A DNA stretch of 42,319 bases from Planctomycetota bacterium (lineage in GTDB: Bacteria; Planctomycetota; SZUA-567; H5-PLA8). Under the pieces are notes generated by a model, which had not been told where the DNA came from, did not search any database, and saw only the letters and a program-made list of their open reading frames with translations. Numbering within the stretch: the first letter of the stretch is position 1; every line of letters begins with the position of its first letter. Position numbers and translations under genes: made by a program. Positions 1 to 7,571 of this stretch are shown here, piece after piece. The stretch spans positions 1 through 42,319 of the forward strand of contig JAHCJK010000027.1 of assembly GCA_026184295.1 (NCBI GenBank), read 5' to 3'.

Positions 1-908
1 TCGGCCCCGGCGAACCTGGCGGAAGCCGCGCGGATCGTGGCGCAGCGCGACGCCGGCTTCCTGCTGCTGCTGAACGAGAATGGCGGCGCGCGCGGCGTGC
101 TGACCCGGGCGGACCTGCTGGCCGCCGAGGGCGAACGCCTGCGCCGCCTCATGCAGGCCATGGAACGCGTCGCCGAGGAACTGCGCGCGGAAAACGAGGA
201 CGCCGGCCGCGAACACCTGCGCGTCATGGGCATGCTCGCCCACGACCTGCGCGGCCCGCTGGGCGGCATCCGCAGCATCGCCCAACTGCTCGCCACCGAT
301 CCCGACGTCGCGCCGGAGCAGGTGCGGCACTTCGCGCGCCTGATCGGCTCGCAGTCGGAGGGGATGCTGAAGCTGGTCCGCAACATCCTGGACCTGGCGC
401 GCACCAGCACCGGGCGCGTGCACCTGAAGCTGGAACCGGTCAATCCCGTGGAGCTGGTGTACGAAACGAGCGCGCTGTACGAGCAGATGGCCGCGCGCAA
501 AGGCATTCGCTTCGACCTGCGCCTGCCCGGGCAGCCTTGCCCGCTGGTGCACGTGGACCGCGACAAGATGCTCAACGCCGTCGGCAACCTGCTCGACAAC
601 GGCGTGAAATACTGTTCCGCCGGCCAGCAGGTGCGGGTCTGGCTGGAGGCCTCGCCGACGGCGGTGACCATCGCGGTCGCCGACAACGGGCAGGCCTGAC
701 CCGCGAGGAACAGGCGGCGCTCTTCGAGCGATTCGTGCGGGCCAGCAGCGTGCCCACGGGCGGGGAACCGTCCACGGGGCTGGGGCTGGCGATCACGAAG
801 GAGATCGTGCAGGCGCACGGCGGGCAGATTCTGGTGGAAGGCGACAAGGGGCAGGGGCTGACCTTCCGCATCATCCTTCCCGTGCACAAGGGACCGGCGG
901 CGGAGTGA
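1..908 (+). CDS. CBS-domain sensor histidine kinase, 5' end outside window, frameshifted
   Basis: The reading frame is open from base 1, so the gene starts upstream. The first ~40 codons resemble the second half of a CBS pair (AGFLLLLNENG..GVLTRADLL). A short coiled coil follows, then a HisKA domain with H-box MLAHDLRGPLG (phospho-His codon at 241) and an N-box with NLLDNGVKY. The G1 box reads VADNGQ and then runs into a stop at 697-699. The next frame continues GLTREEQAALFERF, G2 (STGLGLAITKEIVQAHGG) and the C-terminus, ending at 908. A single missing G in the run near 693 explains the break: the paralogue at 7572 reads DNGQGLAK at this point. No membrane segment is visible, so it should be a cytoplasmic kinase sensing a ligand through CBS domains (inference). 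It probably shares an operon with the receiver gene 22 bp downstream. The frameshift may be real or a sequencing error. Confidence 0.85.
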   Translation, partial: GPGEPGGSRADRGAARRRLPAAAEREWRRARRADPGGPAGRRGRTPAPPHAGHGTRRRGTARGKRGRRPRTPARHGHARPRPARPAGRHPQHRPTARHRSRRRAGAGAALRAPDRLAVGGDAEAGPQHPGPGAHQHRARAPEAGTGQSRGAGVRNERAVRADGRAQRHSLRPAPARAALPAGARGPRQDAQRRRQPARQRREILFRRPAGAGLAGGLADGGDHRGRRQRAGLTREEQAALFERFVRASSVPTGGEPSTGLGLAITKEIVQAHGGQILVEGDKGQGLTFRIILPVHKGPAAE

Positions 909-930
909 CGCGCGCCGGGAAAGGGGCCGT

Positions 931-1650
931 ATGAAGATTCTCTCGGTGGACGACGACCAGACCACGCGTTCCCTGCTGAAAATGATCCTCAAGGGCGCCG
1001 GGCACCAGGTCGAGGAAGCCGCGTCGGCCTCCGCCGCGCACGCCCTGCTGGAGACGGCCAAGTTCGACCTGATCGTCGCCGACATGCACATGCCGGACGC
1101 CACGGGGCTCGAGATGCTGCGCGAACTCCGCAAGGACCCGCGCACCGCCAAGACCCACGTGATCTTCTGCACCGCCGACGCGACGCGCAACACCGTGGTG
1201 GAAGCCGCCAACCTCGGCGTCTCCGCGTACATCCTCAAGCCGATCAATTCGAAGGACGTGCTCGAGAAGGTGGCGCTGGTCGCGAAAGCCGTCCCCCCGT
1301 TCCTGGAAGCCTCGGAGCGCGTGATCGACCGGCTCGGCATCGGCGTCAAGGGCTACCGCGAGATGCTGCGCATGCTCGTCGAGTCGTACCGGCAGCACAT
1401 CGAACAGCTTTCCAGTTGCCTCCAGGACGACAAGATGGCGCAGTTCGACCGCACCGCGCGCAGCCTGAGCGGCGCGGCCGCGAACCTGGGCGCTTCGGCG
1501 CTGAAAGACGCGACCGACGAGGCCTGCGCCACGGTGCCTTCGGTGCCCGAAGAGCAGCGCGCCCGGTATCTGCGGAATCTCTCCGCCGAGGTGGAACGAA
1601 TTGCCGAATTCGCGGGCATGGAAGGCAACGCGCACAGCCATGCGGCGTGA
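931..1650 (+). CDS. Response regulator: receiver plus degenerate Hpt-like domain
   Basis: This 239-residue protein starts with a complete receiver domain (about 1-120): acidic pocket D7-D9, phosphoacceptor D51 in VADMHMPD, T81 and K103 in LKPI. Residues ~135-230 form a helical region resembling an Hpt domain: GYREMLRMLVESYRQHIEQL, then ARSLSGAAANLGA. In Hpt proteins this last motif normally reads AH(S/T)LKGAAxNLGA. Here the phospho-histidine position is Arg177 and the following Lys is Ser180, so histidine phosphotransfer should be impossible. It may instead be a docking or dimerisation module (inference). A Shine-Dalgarno-like gaaagggg precedes the ATG. It sits between the CBS kinase and a CheX-like phosphatase, which suggests a kinase-regulator-phosphatase set. 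The receiver call is firm and the Hpt-like call is by motif only. Confidence 0.87.
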   Translation: MKILSVDDDQTTRSLLKMILKGAGHQVEEAASASAAHALLETAKFDLIVADMHMPDATGLEMLRELRKDPRTAKTHVIFCTADATRNTVVEAANLGVSAYILKPINSKDVLEKVALVAKAVPPFLEASERVIDRLGIGVKGYREMLRMLVESYRQHIEQLSSCLQDDKMAQFDRTARSLSGAAANLGASALKDATDEACATVPSVPEEQRARYLRNLSAEVERIAEFAGMEGNAHSHAA

Positions 1651-1714
1651 ATGCGCGCGAAGCGCGCCGAGGACGAGATTGGCCTGGAAATCGCGCGCGT
1701 GTTCCGTTCGGCGA

Positions 1715-1747
1715 GCCCCGCGGAAAATTCTTCCGTGGCCGCGGGGC
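1715..1747 (+). terminator. Strong GC hairpin between receiver gene and cheX-like gene
   Basis: A 9-bp perfect inverted repeat has arms GCCCCGCGG (1715-1723) and CCGCGGGGC (1739-1747) around a 15-nt loop. It lies in the 138-bp gap before the cheX-like gene. No T-tract follows, so it may be an attenuator, an mRNA-processing site or a poor terminator rather than a classical one. Confidence 0.4.
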
Positions 1748-1788
1748 GAACGCGTCCGACCGGGCCCACCGGCTGAAATGGAGCTGCC

Positions 1789-2286
1789 ATGACCTTCGAC
1801 GAACCGGCCGTCACCGGCGTAGTGACCAGCGTCTTCGAGAACATGCTCGGCGTGCCGGCCGCGTTCTCGGCCGATCACGCGGAGCCGCTGGACCAGGTCT
1901 CCGTCGTCGCCTGCGTGCAGATCGGCGGCACGTGGAACGGCGCGGTGGTGCTGGAATTCACCGAACCGCTGGCCAAGCGCATCGCGGCGCTGATGTTCGG
2001 GAGCCCGAGCAACGACGCGACGCCGGCGGAAATCTGCGACGCGGCGGGCGAACTGGCCAACATGATCGGCGGGGCGCTGAAGACGCGGGTGCCGGAACCG
2101 GCGCAGCTTTCGCTGCCCGCGGTCACGCAGGGCGCCAACCTGCGGCTGAGCATCCTGGGCGGAGCCCAGGTGCGCCGCTTGGAGTACGCCTGCGAAGGGA
2201 TGGTCTTCGACGTCCGCATCGAAGAGTGCGCGCCGGGCGCGGCGAAGGCTCACGCCTCGGGCGCCCGGGCCGCGGCGCACGCCTGA
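1789..2286 (+). CDS. CheX/CheC-like receiver phosphatase
   Basis: This 165-residue protein has the alpha/beta layout of the CheC-CheX-FliY phosphatase family. The catalytic signature D-x3-E-x2-N is present as DAAGELAN (D84, E88, N91), followed by MIGGALKTR. Only one clear copy is seen, which points to CheX rather than CheC. Family members dephosphorylate CheY-type receivers. Likely substrates here are the receiver protein encoded just upstream or the receiver fused to FliN at 31893, but this is inference. The ATG follows a ggag sequence. The gene ends 7 bp from the end of the convergent sigma-54 activator. Confidence is high for the family and low for the partner. Confidence 0.83.
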   Translation: MTFDEPAVTGVVTSVFENMLGVPAAFSADHAEPLDQVSVVACVQIGGTWNGAVVLEFTEPLAKRIAALMFGSPSNDATPAEICDAAGELANMIGGALKTRVPEPAQLSLPAVTQGANLRLSILGGAQVRRLEYACEGMVFDVRIEECAPGAAKAHASGARAAAHA

Positions 2287-2293
2287 GCGGCGG

Positions 2294-3712
2294 TTAGCTG
2301 CCGACGGCGGCGAGCGGCCCGTCTTCGGTGTTTTCCATGCCGTAGCTGACCAGCTTGCGGTACAGGGTCGTGCGGTTGATCCCCAGCATCGCGGCGGCCT
2401 GGTTGCGGTTCCCGTTGACGCGGTGGAAGACTTCCAGGATCAGCGCGCGCTCGGCGTTTTCGAGGGTGGGTTCCTCGAGATGCAGCGTGAAACCGGACGC
2501 GGGGTCCGCTTCGGCCCGCGCGGGCGCGGCCGGCCGGGCCGGCGCGGCGACGGCGTTCAGCGGCACGGTGCCGATCTCGACGTGCTCCAGGTCCAGCAGC
2601 ACGGTCCGCTCGATGCAGTTGCGCAGCTCGCGGATGTTCCCCGGCCACGCGTACTCCAGCATCTTCTTCTTGTCGTCCTCCGAGATCGCGCGCGCGGGGC
2701 GGTTGAACTCCTTGGCGAACTGATGGAAGAAGTGCTGCGCCAGGGCCATGATGTCCTCGCGTCGCGAACGCAGCGGCGGGACGTGCAGCGGGATGACCAT
2801 CAGGCGGTAGAAAAGGTCCTCGCGGAACTTGCCGTCGCGGACGGCCTTCTGCAGATCGACGTTGGTCGCGGCGATGACGCGCACGTCCACGTTGATGTCC
2901 TTGGCGCCGCCGACGCGCTTGATCACGCGCTCCTGGAGCGCGCGCAGCAGCTTCGACTGCATCGCCATGGGCAGTTCGCCCAGTTCGTCCAGGAAGAGCG
3001 TCCCGCCTTCGGCTTCCTCGAAGAGACCCTTGCGGAACGACTTCGCGTCGGTGAACGCGCCGCGTTCGTGCCCGAAGAGTTCGCTCTCGATCAGGGACTC
3101 GGGAATCGCGGCGCAGTTGACGGCCACGAAGTTGCCGCCGCGGCGGTTGCTGAGGTGGTGCAGGCAGCGCGCGACCACTTCCTTGCCGGTGCCGGTCTCG
3201 CCGGTGATCAGCACGGTGGTGGTGGGGCTGCGGGAGACCTTTTCGAGAATGTTCGTGACGTGCTTCATCGCCGGGCTGGCCACGATCATGGGCAGCGTGG
3301 GCAGGTTGTTGCAGTGGATTTCCTTGTGGATCACGATCCCGCTGCTGGCTTCCTTCAGGTACTGTTCGAGCTGCTTGAGCGAGACGGGCTTGGTCAGGCA
3401 GTGGAAGGCGCCGTGGCGCATCGCTTCGACCGCGTCTTCGACGGCCAGGGAGCCGCTGATCAAAATCGAACGGATGTGGCGATGCGTGTTCCGGGAGCGC
3501 TTGAGGACCTCGAGCCCGTCCATGTCCGGGAGGTTGAGGTCCAGCAGCATGACGCTGGGCGGGTCTTTCTCGATCTTGGCCAGCGCCTCGGCGCCGCAAC
3601 CGGCCGCGTCGCCTTGAAACCCCATATGCGCAAGCAGATCCAGAAAGAGCGTGCGAATGGCGGCATCGTCGTCAACGACTAGAACACGTGTCCCGGCTGC
3701 GCCTTCTGACAT
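2294..3712 (-). CDS. NtrC-family sigma-54 response regulator with GAFTDA loop
   Basis: This 472-residue protein has a receiver (about 8-122; D14-D16, phosphoacceptor D58, K108), an AAA+ sigma-54 activation domain (about 140-385) and a C-terminal Fis-type helix-turn-helix (NRNQAAAMLGINRTTLYRKL). Walker A is GETGTGKE (171-178) and Walker B TLFLDELGE (about 238-246). The sigma-54 contact loop reads GAFTDA (218-223) instead of the usual GAFTGA, a variant also seen in other natural activators. It is the only gene on the minus strand. It diverges from the hybrid kinase across a 461-bp regulatory region and converges on the cheX-like gene. The hybrid kinase opposite could be its partner, though that kinase carries its own receivers. 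Its target promoters are unknown. Confidence 0.93.
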   Translation of the reverse strand: MSEGAAGTRVLVVDDDAAIRTLFLDLLAHMGFQGDAAGCGAEALAKIEKDPPSVMLLDLNLPDMDGLEVLKRSRNTHRHIRSILISGSLAVEDAVEAMRHGAFHCLTKPVSLKQLEQYLKEASSGIVIHKEIHCNNLPTLPMIVASPAMKHVTNILEKVSRSPTTTVLITGETGTGKEVVARCLHHLSNRRGGNFVAVNCAAIPESLIESELFGHERGAFTDAKSFRKGLFEEAEGGTLFLDELGELPMAMQSKLLRALQERVIKRVGGAKDINVDVRVIAATNVDLQKAVRDGKFREDLFYRLMVIPLHVPPLRSRREDIMALAQHFFHQFAKEFNRPARAISEDDKKKMLEYAWPGNIRELRNCIERTVLLDLEHVEIGTVPLNAVAAPARPAAPARAEADPASGFTLHLEEPTLENAERALILEVFHRVNGNRNQAAAMLGINRTTLYRKLVSYGMENTEDGPLAAVGS

Positions 3713-4173
3713 GTGACCCCCCCTGAATACGACCTGCGCTCCTCAGGCGTTCCCCAGCGCTTGAAACAGAATGCTTCGCGATTCCTCTAACAACATATAT
3801 GCCATTCACGTGCACGTTTGATGCAATCTAGGAAGATACTTCCGGCAAATAAGTTACGCTTCCCACAAAGTTCCGCGACGGCTCGGGCAAGTCTTCCACG
3901 TTGCAGAATGCAATACCCAATCCGGAGGAACAGACGCGGGTTCGCTCATTCTGCCCAACATGCATGTTGGTTCAAGAAGTTTGTTTGTTCTTGTTCGCGA
4001 CGGGGATTACATTTTTGAAAGCCCGCCAAGCACAAGGTGAACTGAGGGATACGCACGGTTGGCAGGGCTGAAGCGGCTTATTCGGTCCGTCAGTTGCTCA
4101 ATTTTTATGGATTTCTTTAGCCAAGAAGAGCCTTGTTATTCGTGAGATAAAGGGATTACTACGACCTTCGAAC
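3713..4173. promoter_or_regulatory. Divergent intergenic region, AT-richer than its surroundings
   Basis: This 461-bp gap separates the minus-strand sigma-54 activator from the plus-strand hybrid kinase. I see no convincing gene; a 66-codon frame at 3818-4018 has no recognisable features. It holds a 13-bp inverted repeat GGAAG-ATA-CTTCC (3831-3843), an ACTTCCGGCAAAT element (3838-3850) shared with the flgB upstream region, and a perfect 16-bp palindrome (3955-3970). A weak sigma-54-like match, TGGCAGGGCTGAAGCG (4060-4075), has correct GG/GC spacing but a poor -12 element. The lower GC content and palindromes fit a regulated divergent promoter, but no start site can be assigned. Confidence 0.6.
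3955..3970. repeat. Perfect 16-bp palindrome, candidate operator
   Basis: CCAACATGCATGTTGG reads identically on both strands, with 8-bp half-sites and no spacer. It lies in the middle of the divergent regulatory region, 242 bp from the activator start and 203 bp from the kinase start. The symmetry suggests a binding site for a dimeric regulator. Which protein binds is unknown. Confidence 0.5.
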
Positions 4174-5760
4174 ATGAACGCGACGCCTTCCAATCTCCTG
4201 GTCCTGGGCGATCCCTCTCCGTTGCAGGGTTGCGTGGTGGAGTGGCTCCAGCACTGCGGCCATCGCGTAACGCCCTTCACGTATCCTTCGTATACGTCGC
4301 AGCGTTCGCCGGACGTCTTCGACCTGGCGGTCCTGTGCGATACGACGCCCGGCCAGCGGGTCGAAGCGGTCTGCCGCGAACTGAAGGCCCGCAGCCAGGG
4401 GCGGACGGCGGTGGTGGCGCTGCTGCGCGACGAGAGCCGCGGGTCGCTGCATGCGTTCCTGGACGCGGGGGTGGACGAATTCGTGGACGCGCCGGTGGAC
4501 CCGCAGCTTCTGGTCCTGCGCGTCAACCGCCTGCTGGCGCTGCAGCAGGCCGCGCCCGCGGCGCCGGCGGCCGAACCGGCCTTCGCCGTCGCCTCGGACG
4601 ATACGCACGGCGACGAGGCCATTCAGGAACAGAAAATGGAAGCCATCGGCCGGCTGGCCGGCGGCGTGGCGCACGATTTCAACAACCTCCTGATGATCAT
4701 CGACGGCAACCTGGAACTGGTGCTCGGCCAGCCGAACCTGACGGCGCAGGTGCGCAAGAACGCGGAGGCCGCGCGCAAGGCCACCGACCGCGCCGTCGAT
4801 CTGACCAACCAGTTGCTCAGCTTCAGCCGCAAGCGCGTGCTGCAGGCGCGGGTCTTCGACCTGAACCAGATGATCGGCGAGATCGGCGACCTGCTGCGGC
4901 GGGTCATCGACGCCCGGATCGAACTCGCGACCTCCCTGGCGCACGGCGATACGCGGGTGAACGCGGACCGTTCGCAGATCGAGCAGGTGATCCTGAACCT
5001 GGCGGTGAACGCGCGCGACGCGATGCCCAACGGCGGGCGCATGACGATCTCGACCGCGCTGTTCCAGCACGACGGGCAGGACGAGAGCCTGCGGCGGCTG
5101 GAGCACGGGGCGTACATGCTCCTGTCGGTGGCCGACACCGGCGTGGGCATGGACGCGATCACGCGCAAGCACGTCTTCGAGCCGTTCTTCACGAAGAAGG
5201 GCAAGAGCAAGGGCTCGGGGATGGGCCTGGCGACGGTGTACGGGATCGTGCAGCAGAGCCAGGGGACGGTGCTGGTGGAGAGCGCGCCGAACTGCGGCTC
5301 GGTCTTCAAGGTGTATCTGCCCTGCGCGGAGGCCACGGCGGTCACGGCGGAGCCCGACGCGATTCGGCCTTCGGTGCGCAAGTCCAACGAGACGATCCTG
5401 ATCGTCGAGGACGAGGACGGGGTCCGGGAACTGCTCTGCCATACGCTGGAAAGCATCGGCTACCGCGTGCTGACGGCGTGCGACGGGCAAGACGGGCTGC
5501 GGGTGAGCGCGGCGTTCGGGGAGACGATCGACCTGGTGGTCACCGACATGGTCATGCCCAACCTGGGCGGGCGCGAGATGGTGGCCGAACTGCTGAAGAC
5601 CCGGCCGGACGTGAAGGTGATCTTTATATCGGGCTATTCCGAGAGCCTGGTGATGCAGAACCAGATGGACCACCGCTCGATCTTCCTGCCTAAACCCTTC
5701 GACCTGGACGTGTTGGCGTCCAAGGCCCGGGCCCTGCTCAGCGCCCAGGTGCAGGCCTGA
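4174..5760 (+). CDS. Hybrid histidine kinase: pseudo-receiver - HisKA - HATPase - receiver
   Basis: This 528-residue soluble protein begins with a receiver-like fold (about 6-122). It keeps an Asp at position 56 but lacks the second acidic-pocket residue, the switch Thr/Ser (LLRDES) and the invariant Lys (DAPV at 105-108), so it is probably a pseudo-receiver. An Ala/Pro linker leads to a HisKA domain with H-box GGVAHDFNNLL (H167) and then a HATPase with NLAVNARDAMPNGG, DTGVGM, FEPFFTKK and GSGMGLATVYG. A canonical receiver follows (about 404-525) with D458 in VTDMVMP and a KPFD lysine motif. HDFNN kinases often act through their own receivers and a downstream phosphotransfer protein. The gene ends in a terminator-like hairpin and appears monocistronic. 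The input signal is unknown. Confidence 0.93.
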   Translation: MNATPSNLLVLGDPSPLQGCVVEWLQHCGHRVTPFTYPSYTSQRSPDVFDLAVLCDTTPGQRVEAVCRELKARSQGRTAVVALLRDESRGSLHAFLDAGVDEFVDAPVDPQLLVLRVNRLLALQQAAPAAPAAEPAFAVASDDTHGDEAIQEQKMEAIGRLAGGVAHDFNNLLMIIDGNLELVLGQPNLTAQVRKNAEAARKATDRAVDLTNQLLSFSRKRVLQARVFDLNQMIGEIGDLLRRVIDARIELATSLAHGDTRVNADRSQIEQVILNLAVNARDAMPNGGRMTISTALFQHDGQDESLRRLEHGAYMLLSVADTGVGMDAITRKHVFEPFFTKKGKSKGSGMGLATVYGIVQQSQGTVLVESAPNCGSVFKVYLPCAEATAVTAEPDAIRPSVRKSNETILIVEDEDGVRELLCHTLESIGYRVLTACDGQDGLRVSAAFGETIDLVVTDMVMPNLGGREMVAELLKTRPDVKVIFISGYSESLVMQNQMDHRSIFLPKPFDLDVLASKARALLSAQVQA

Positions 5761-5775
5761 AATTGCAGGCTTTTT
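5753..5775 (+). terminator. Rho-independent terminator after hybrid kinase
   Basis: The arms AGGCCTG (5753-5759) and CAGGCTT (5766-5772) form a 7-bp stem with one G-U pair and a 6-nt loop, running into five T residues (5771-5775). The stem overlaps the stop codon of the hybrid kinase, so the HDOD gene 60 bp further on probably has its own promoter. Confidence 0.6.
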
Positions 5776-5834
5776 AAACTCCCATCTTCAGCGGCGGCGT
5801 TTGCTTCCGATGAGCACCTATAAGAGAGGTGTTC

Positions 5835-6686
5835 ATGGCGACGCAACCATCGGCCACGCTTTCCTTGCCCGCGGTGCTGCGGAAGACCAGCGACCGTCTG
5901 CCGGTCTGCCCGGCCGTCTTCGGGCGGCTGATCGAACTGCTCGGTTCGGCCGACAGCACCTGCGACGACCTGGCCAAGGTGATCGCGCTCGACCCGATCC
6001 TGGCCTCCGAAATCCTGCGCGTGGTCAACTCCGTGCGCTTCGCCGGCGGCAGCAGCGTCACCAGCGTCGAACACGCGGTGCTGCGCCTGGGCTTCCAGGA
6101 AGTGAACGCGATCGCGCTGGCCATGCAGGCCAAGGGCATCTTCAAGGGCGGCCAGTGGACCGCGTTCAACAGCGCGATCTGGAAGCACTCGGTGCGCACG
6201 GCGGCGCTTTGCGCGCTGATGGCCGCGCGGCAGCGCACGGGTTCCGCGGACCTGCTCTTCACCGCCGGGCTGCTCCACGACATCGGCAAGCTGGTGCTTT
6301 ATGCGTACGACCATGCCTACGAGGCGTGGGCGCACCCCGAGCAGCTTTACGGCAAGGGGCTCGTCTCGGAGGAACTCGCGCGCTTCCGCACCGAGCACTC
6401 GGTGGTGGGCGCCGAACTGCTGCGCGGCTGGCGCTTCTCGGCGCAGTTGGTCAAGCTGGTGGAAACGCACCACGACCTGCCGCCGGGCGCCCAGCCCCTC
6501 TTCGAACTCCTGGCCCACACCGACGCCCTGGCCCATCAGCTTCCCTGGGAAATGGGGGAGCACGCCGAGGCCTCCCATCTGGCGGTCGATCCCGCGCTGC
6601 TAAGCCGCATGAACCTTACACCCGAGATGTGCTGCGACCTGCTGCGCATGGCGACCCAGCGCGTCGAACTGTTTGGAGGCCACTGA
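5835..6686 (+). CDS. HDOD-domain protein (first of a tandem pair)
   Basis: This 283-residue protein is a single HDOD domain. LPVCPAVFGRLIELL, then ALDPILASEILRVVNS and SVEHAVLRLGFQEV give the N-terminal HDOD pattern. The centre keeps LLHDIGKLVLYAY, so the HD dyad is retained although many HDOD proteins lack a working phosphohydrolase site. HDOD proteins usually act as adaptors in signalling, including motility and c-di-GMP pathways. The ATG at 5835 is preferred over the GTG at 5829 because it follows AGAGAGGTG at a suitable distance. It is 3 bp from the second HDOD gene and clearly shares its transcript. No partner is named by the sequence, but the surrounding kinases suggest a scaffold role (inference). 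Confidence 0.88.
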   Translation: MATQPSATLSLPAVLRKTSDRLPVCPAVFGRLIELLGSADSTCDDLAKVIALDPILASEILRVVNSVRFAGGSSVTSVEHAVLRLGFQEVNAIALAMQAKGIFKGGQWTAFNSAIWKHSVRTAALCALMAARQRTGSADLLFTAGLLHDIGKLVLYAYDHAYEAWAHPEQLYGKGLVSEELARFRTEHSVVGAELLRGWRFSAQLVKLVETHHDLPPGAQPLFELLAHTDALAHQLPWEMGEHAEASHLAVDPALLSRMNLTPEMCCDLLRMATQRVELFGGH

Positions 6687-6689
6687 ACC

Positions 6690-7565
6690 ATGACCGGCGC
6701 GACCAGGGAACTGGAAATCATCGAACGCATCGCCGCGGCGAAGAACCTGCCGCCCTGCCCCGTGGTGCTCTCCGCGCTGATGAAGGTCTTGGAGGACCCC
6801 GACGCCACGGTCTCCGACCTGGCCCAGGTGGTCTCGGCCGACCAGGCGCTGACGGTCAACGTGCTGCGCATCGTCAACTCGGCCTTTTACGGGCTGCCGC
6901 GCGCCGTCCGCAGCGTCGAAGAGGCGGCCTTCCGGCTCGGCTTCCGCGAACTCTGGTCGCTCACGGTCGGGATGCGCGCCAGCGAGATGTACCGGTCGCA
7001 GAAGAGCCTGCCGCCCGAGACCGCCGCCGGCCTGTGGGAACACGCCCTCAAGGTCGGGCTGATCGCCAAGTCGCTCTCCAAGCGCACGCGGCTGGGCCAG
7101 CGCGAGGAACTCTTCACCGCCGGCATGGTCCACGACATCGGCAAGCTGGCCTTCTTCTGCCACGACCCCGCACGCGCGGCGCCGACCTACGCCAAGGACG
7201 GCCCGGAAGGCTGCCGCCTGACGGAGTTCGAGCGCGCGCAGTGGGGCGCGGACCACGCGGAACTGGGCGGCGCGCTGCTGCGGCGCTGGAAGCTGCCCGA
7301 GTCGCTCGCGCGCGCCGTCGCGCAGCACCACAACCCCGAGATCGACGACCCCGCGCTGGCCCTGCTGCCGGTGGCCGACGCCATCGCGCACGCGGCGCGG
7401 GACGTGGGCACGCAGGCCGGCGAAGGGATGCTGCGGCTCGATTTCTCCGCCGACCTGGTGACCGGCCGCATGCTGCAGATGCTGCCCCTGCGGGACGCGG
7501 ATTACATCGCCATCGCGACCGAAGCCCTGGCGGACGTGCGAACCTTCATGCATTCCCTGACCTGA
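6690..7565 (+). CDS. HDOD-domain protein (second of a tandem pair)
   Basis: This 291-residue HDOD protein is a paralogue of its upstream neighbour. It has LPPCPVVLSALMKVLEDP, VSADQALTVNVLRIVNSAF, SVEEAAFRLGFRELWSL, and the HD-type core GMVHDIGKLAFFCHDP, followed by VAQHHNP. The extra histidines (HDIGK, AQHHN) make a residual metal-binding site possible, but hydrolase activity is not established. The start is set by GGAGG about 11 bp upstream. The downstream CBS kinase begins 6 bp after the stop, so this is a HDOD-HDOD-kinase operon. That linkage suggests the HDOD pair controls or scaffolds the CBS kinase (inference). Confidence 0.88.
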   Translation: MTGATRELEIIERIAAAKNLPPCPVVLSALMKVLEDPDATVSDLAQVVSADQALTVNVLRIVNSAFYGLPRAVRSVEEAAFRLGFRELWSLTVGMRASEMYRSQKSLPPETAAGLWEHALKVGLIAKSLSKRTRLGQREELFTAGMVHDIGKLAFFCHDPARAAPTYAKDGPEGCRLTEFERAQWGADHAELGGALLRRWKLPESLARAVAQHHNPEIDDPALALLPVADAIAHAARDVGTQAGEGMLRLDFSADLVTGRMLQMLPLRDADYIAIATEALADVRTFMHSLT

Positions 7566-7571
7566 GGCCCC

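Noticed and set aside
1680..1695. TGGCCTGGAAATCGCG as a sigma-54 promoter before the cheX-like gene
   Set aside because: GG and GC are correctly spaced but the -12 element is TCGC; a match this weak is expected by chance in GC-rich DNA.
3818..4018. 66-codon frame in the divergent intergenic region
   Set aside because: No convincing ribosome site, base composition unlike the surrounding genes, and no recognisable protein features.
4060..4075. TGGCAGGGCTGAAGCG as a sigma-54 promoter for the hybrid kinase
   Set aside because: The -24 half is fair but the -12 half (AAGC) is poor; kept only as a remark under the intergenic region.
3971..4173. Riboswitch (c-di-GMP type) in the leader of the hybrid kinase
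   Set aside because: The stretch contains short GC runs and ACGCAC but I could not build the conserved paired regions.
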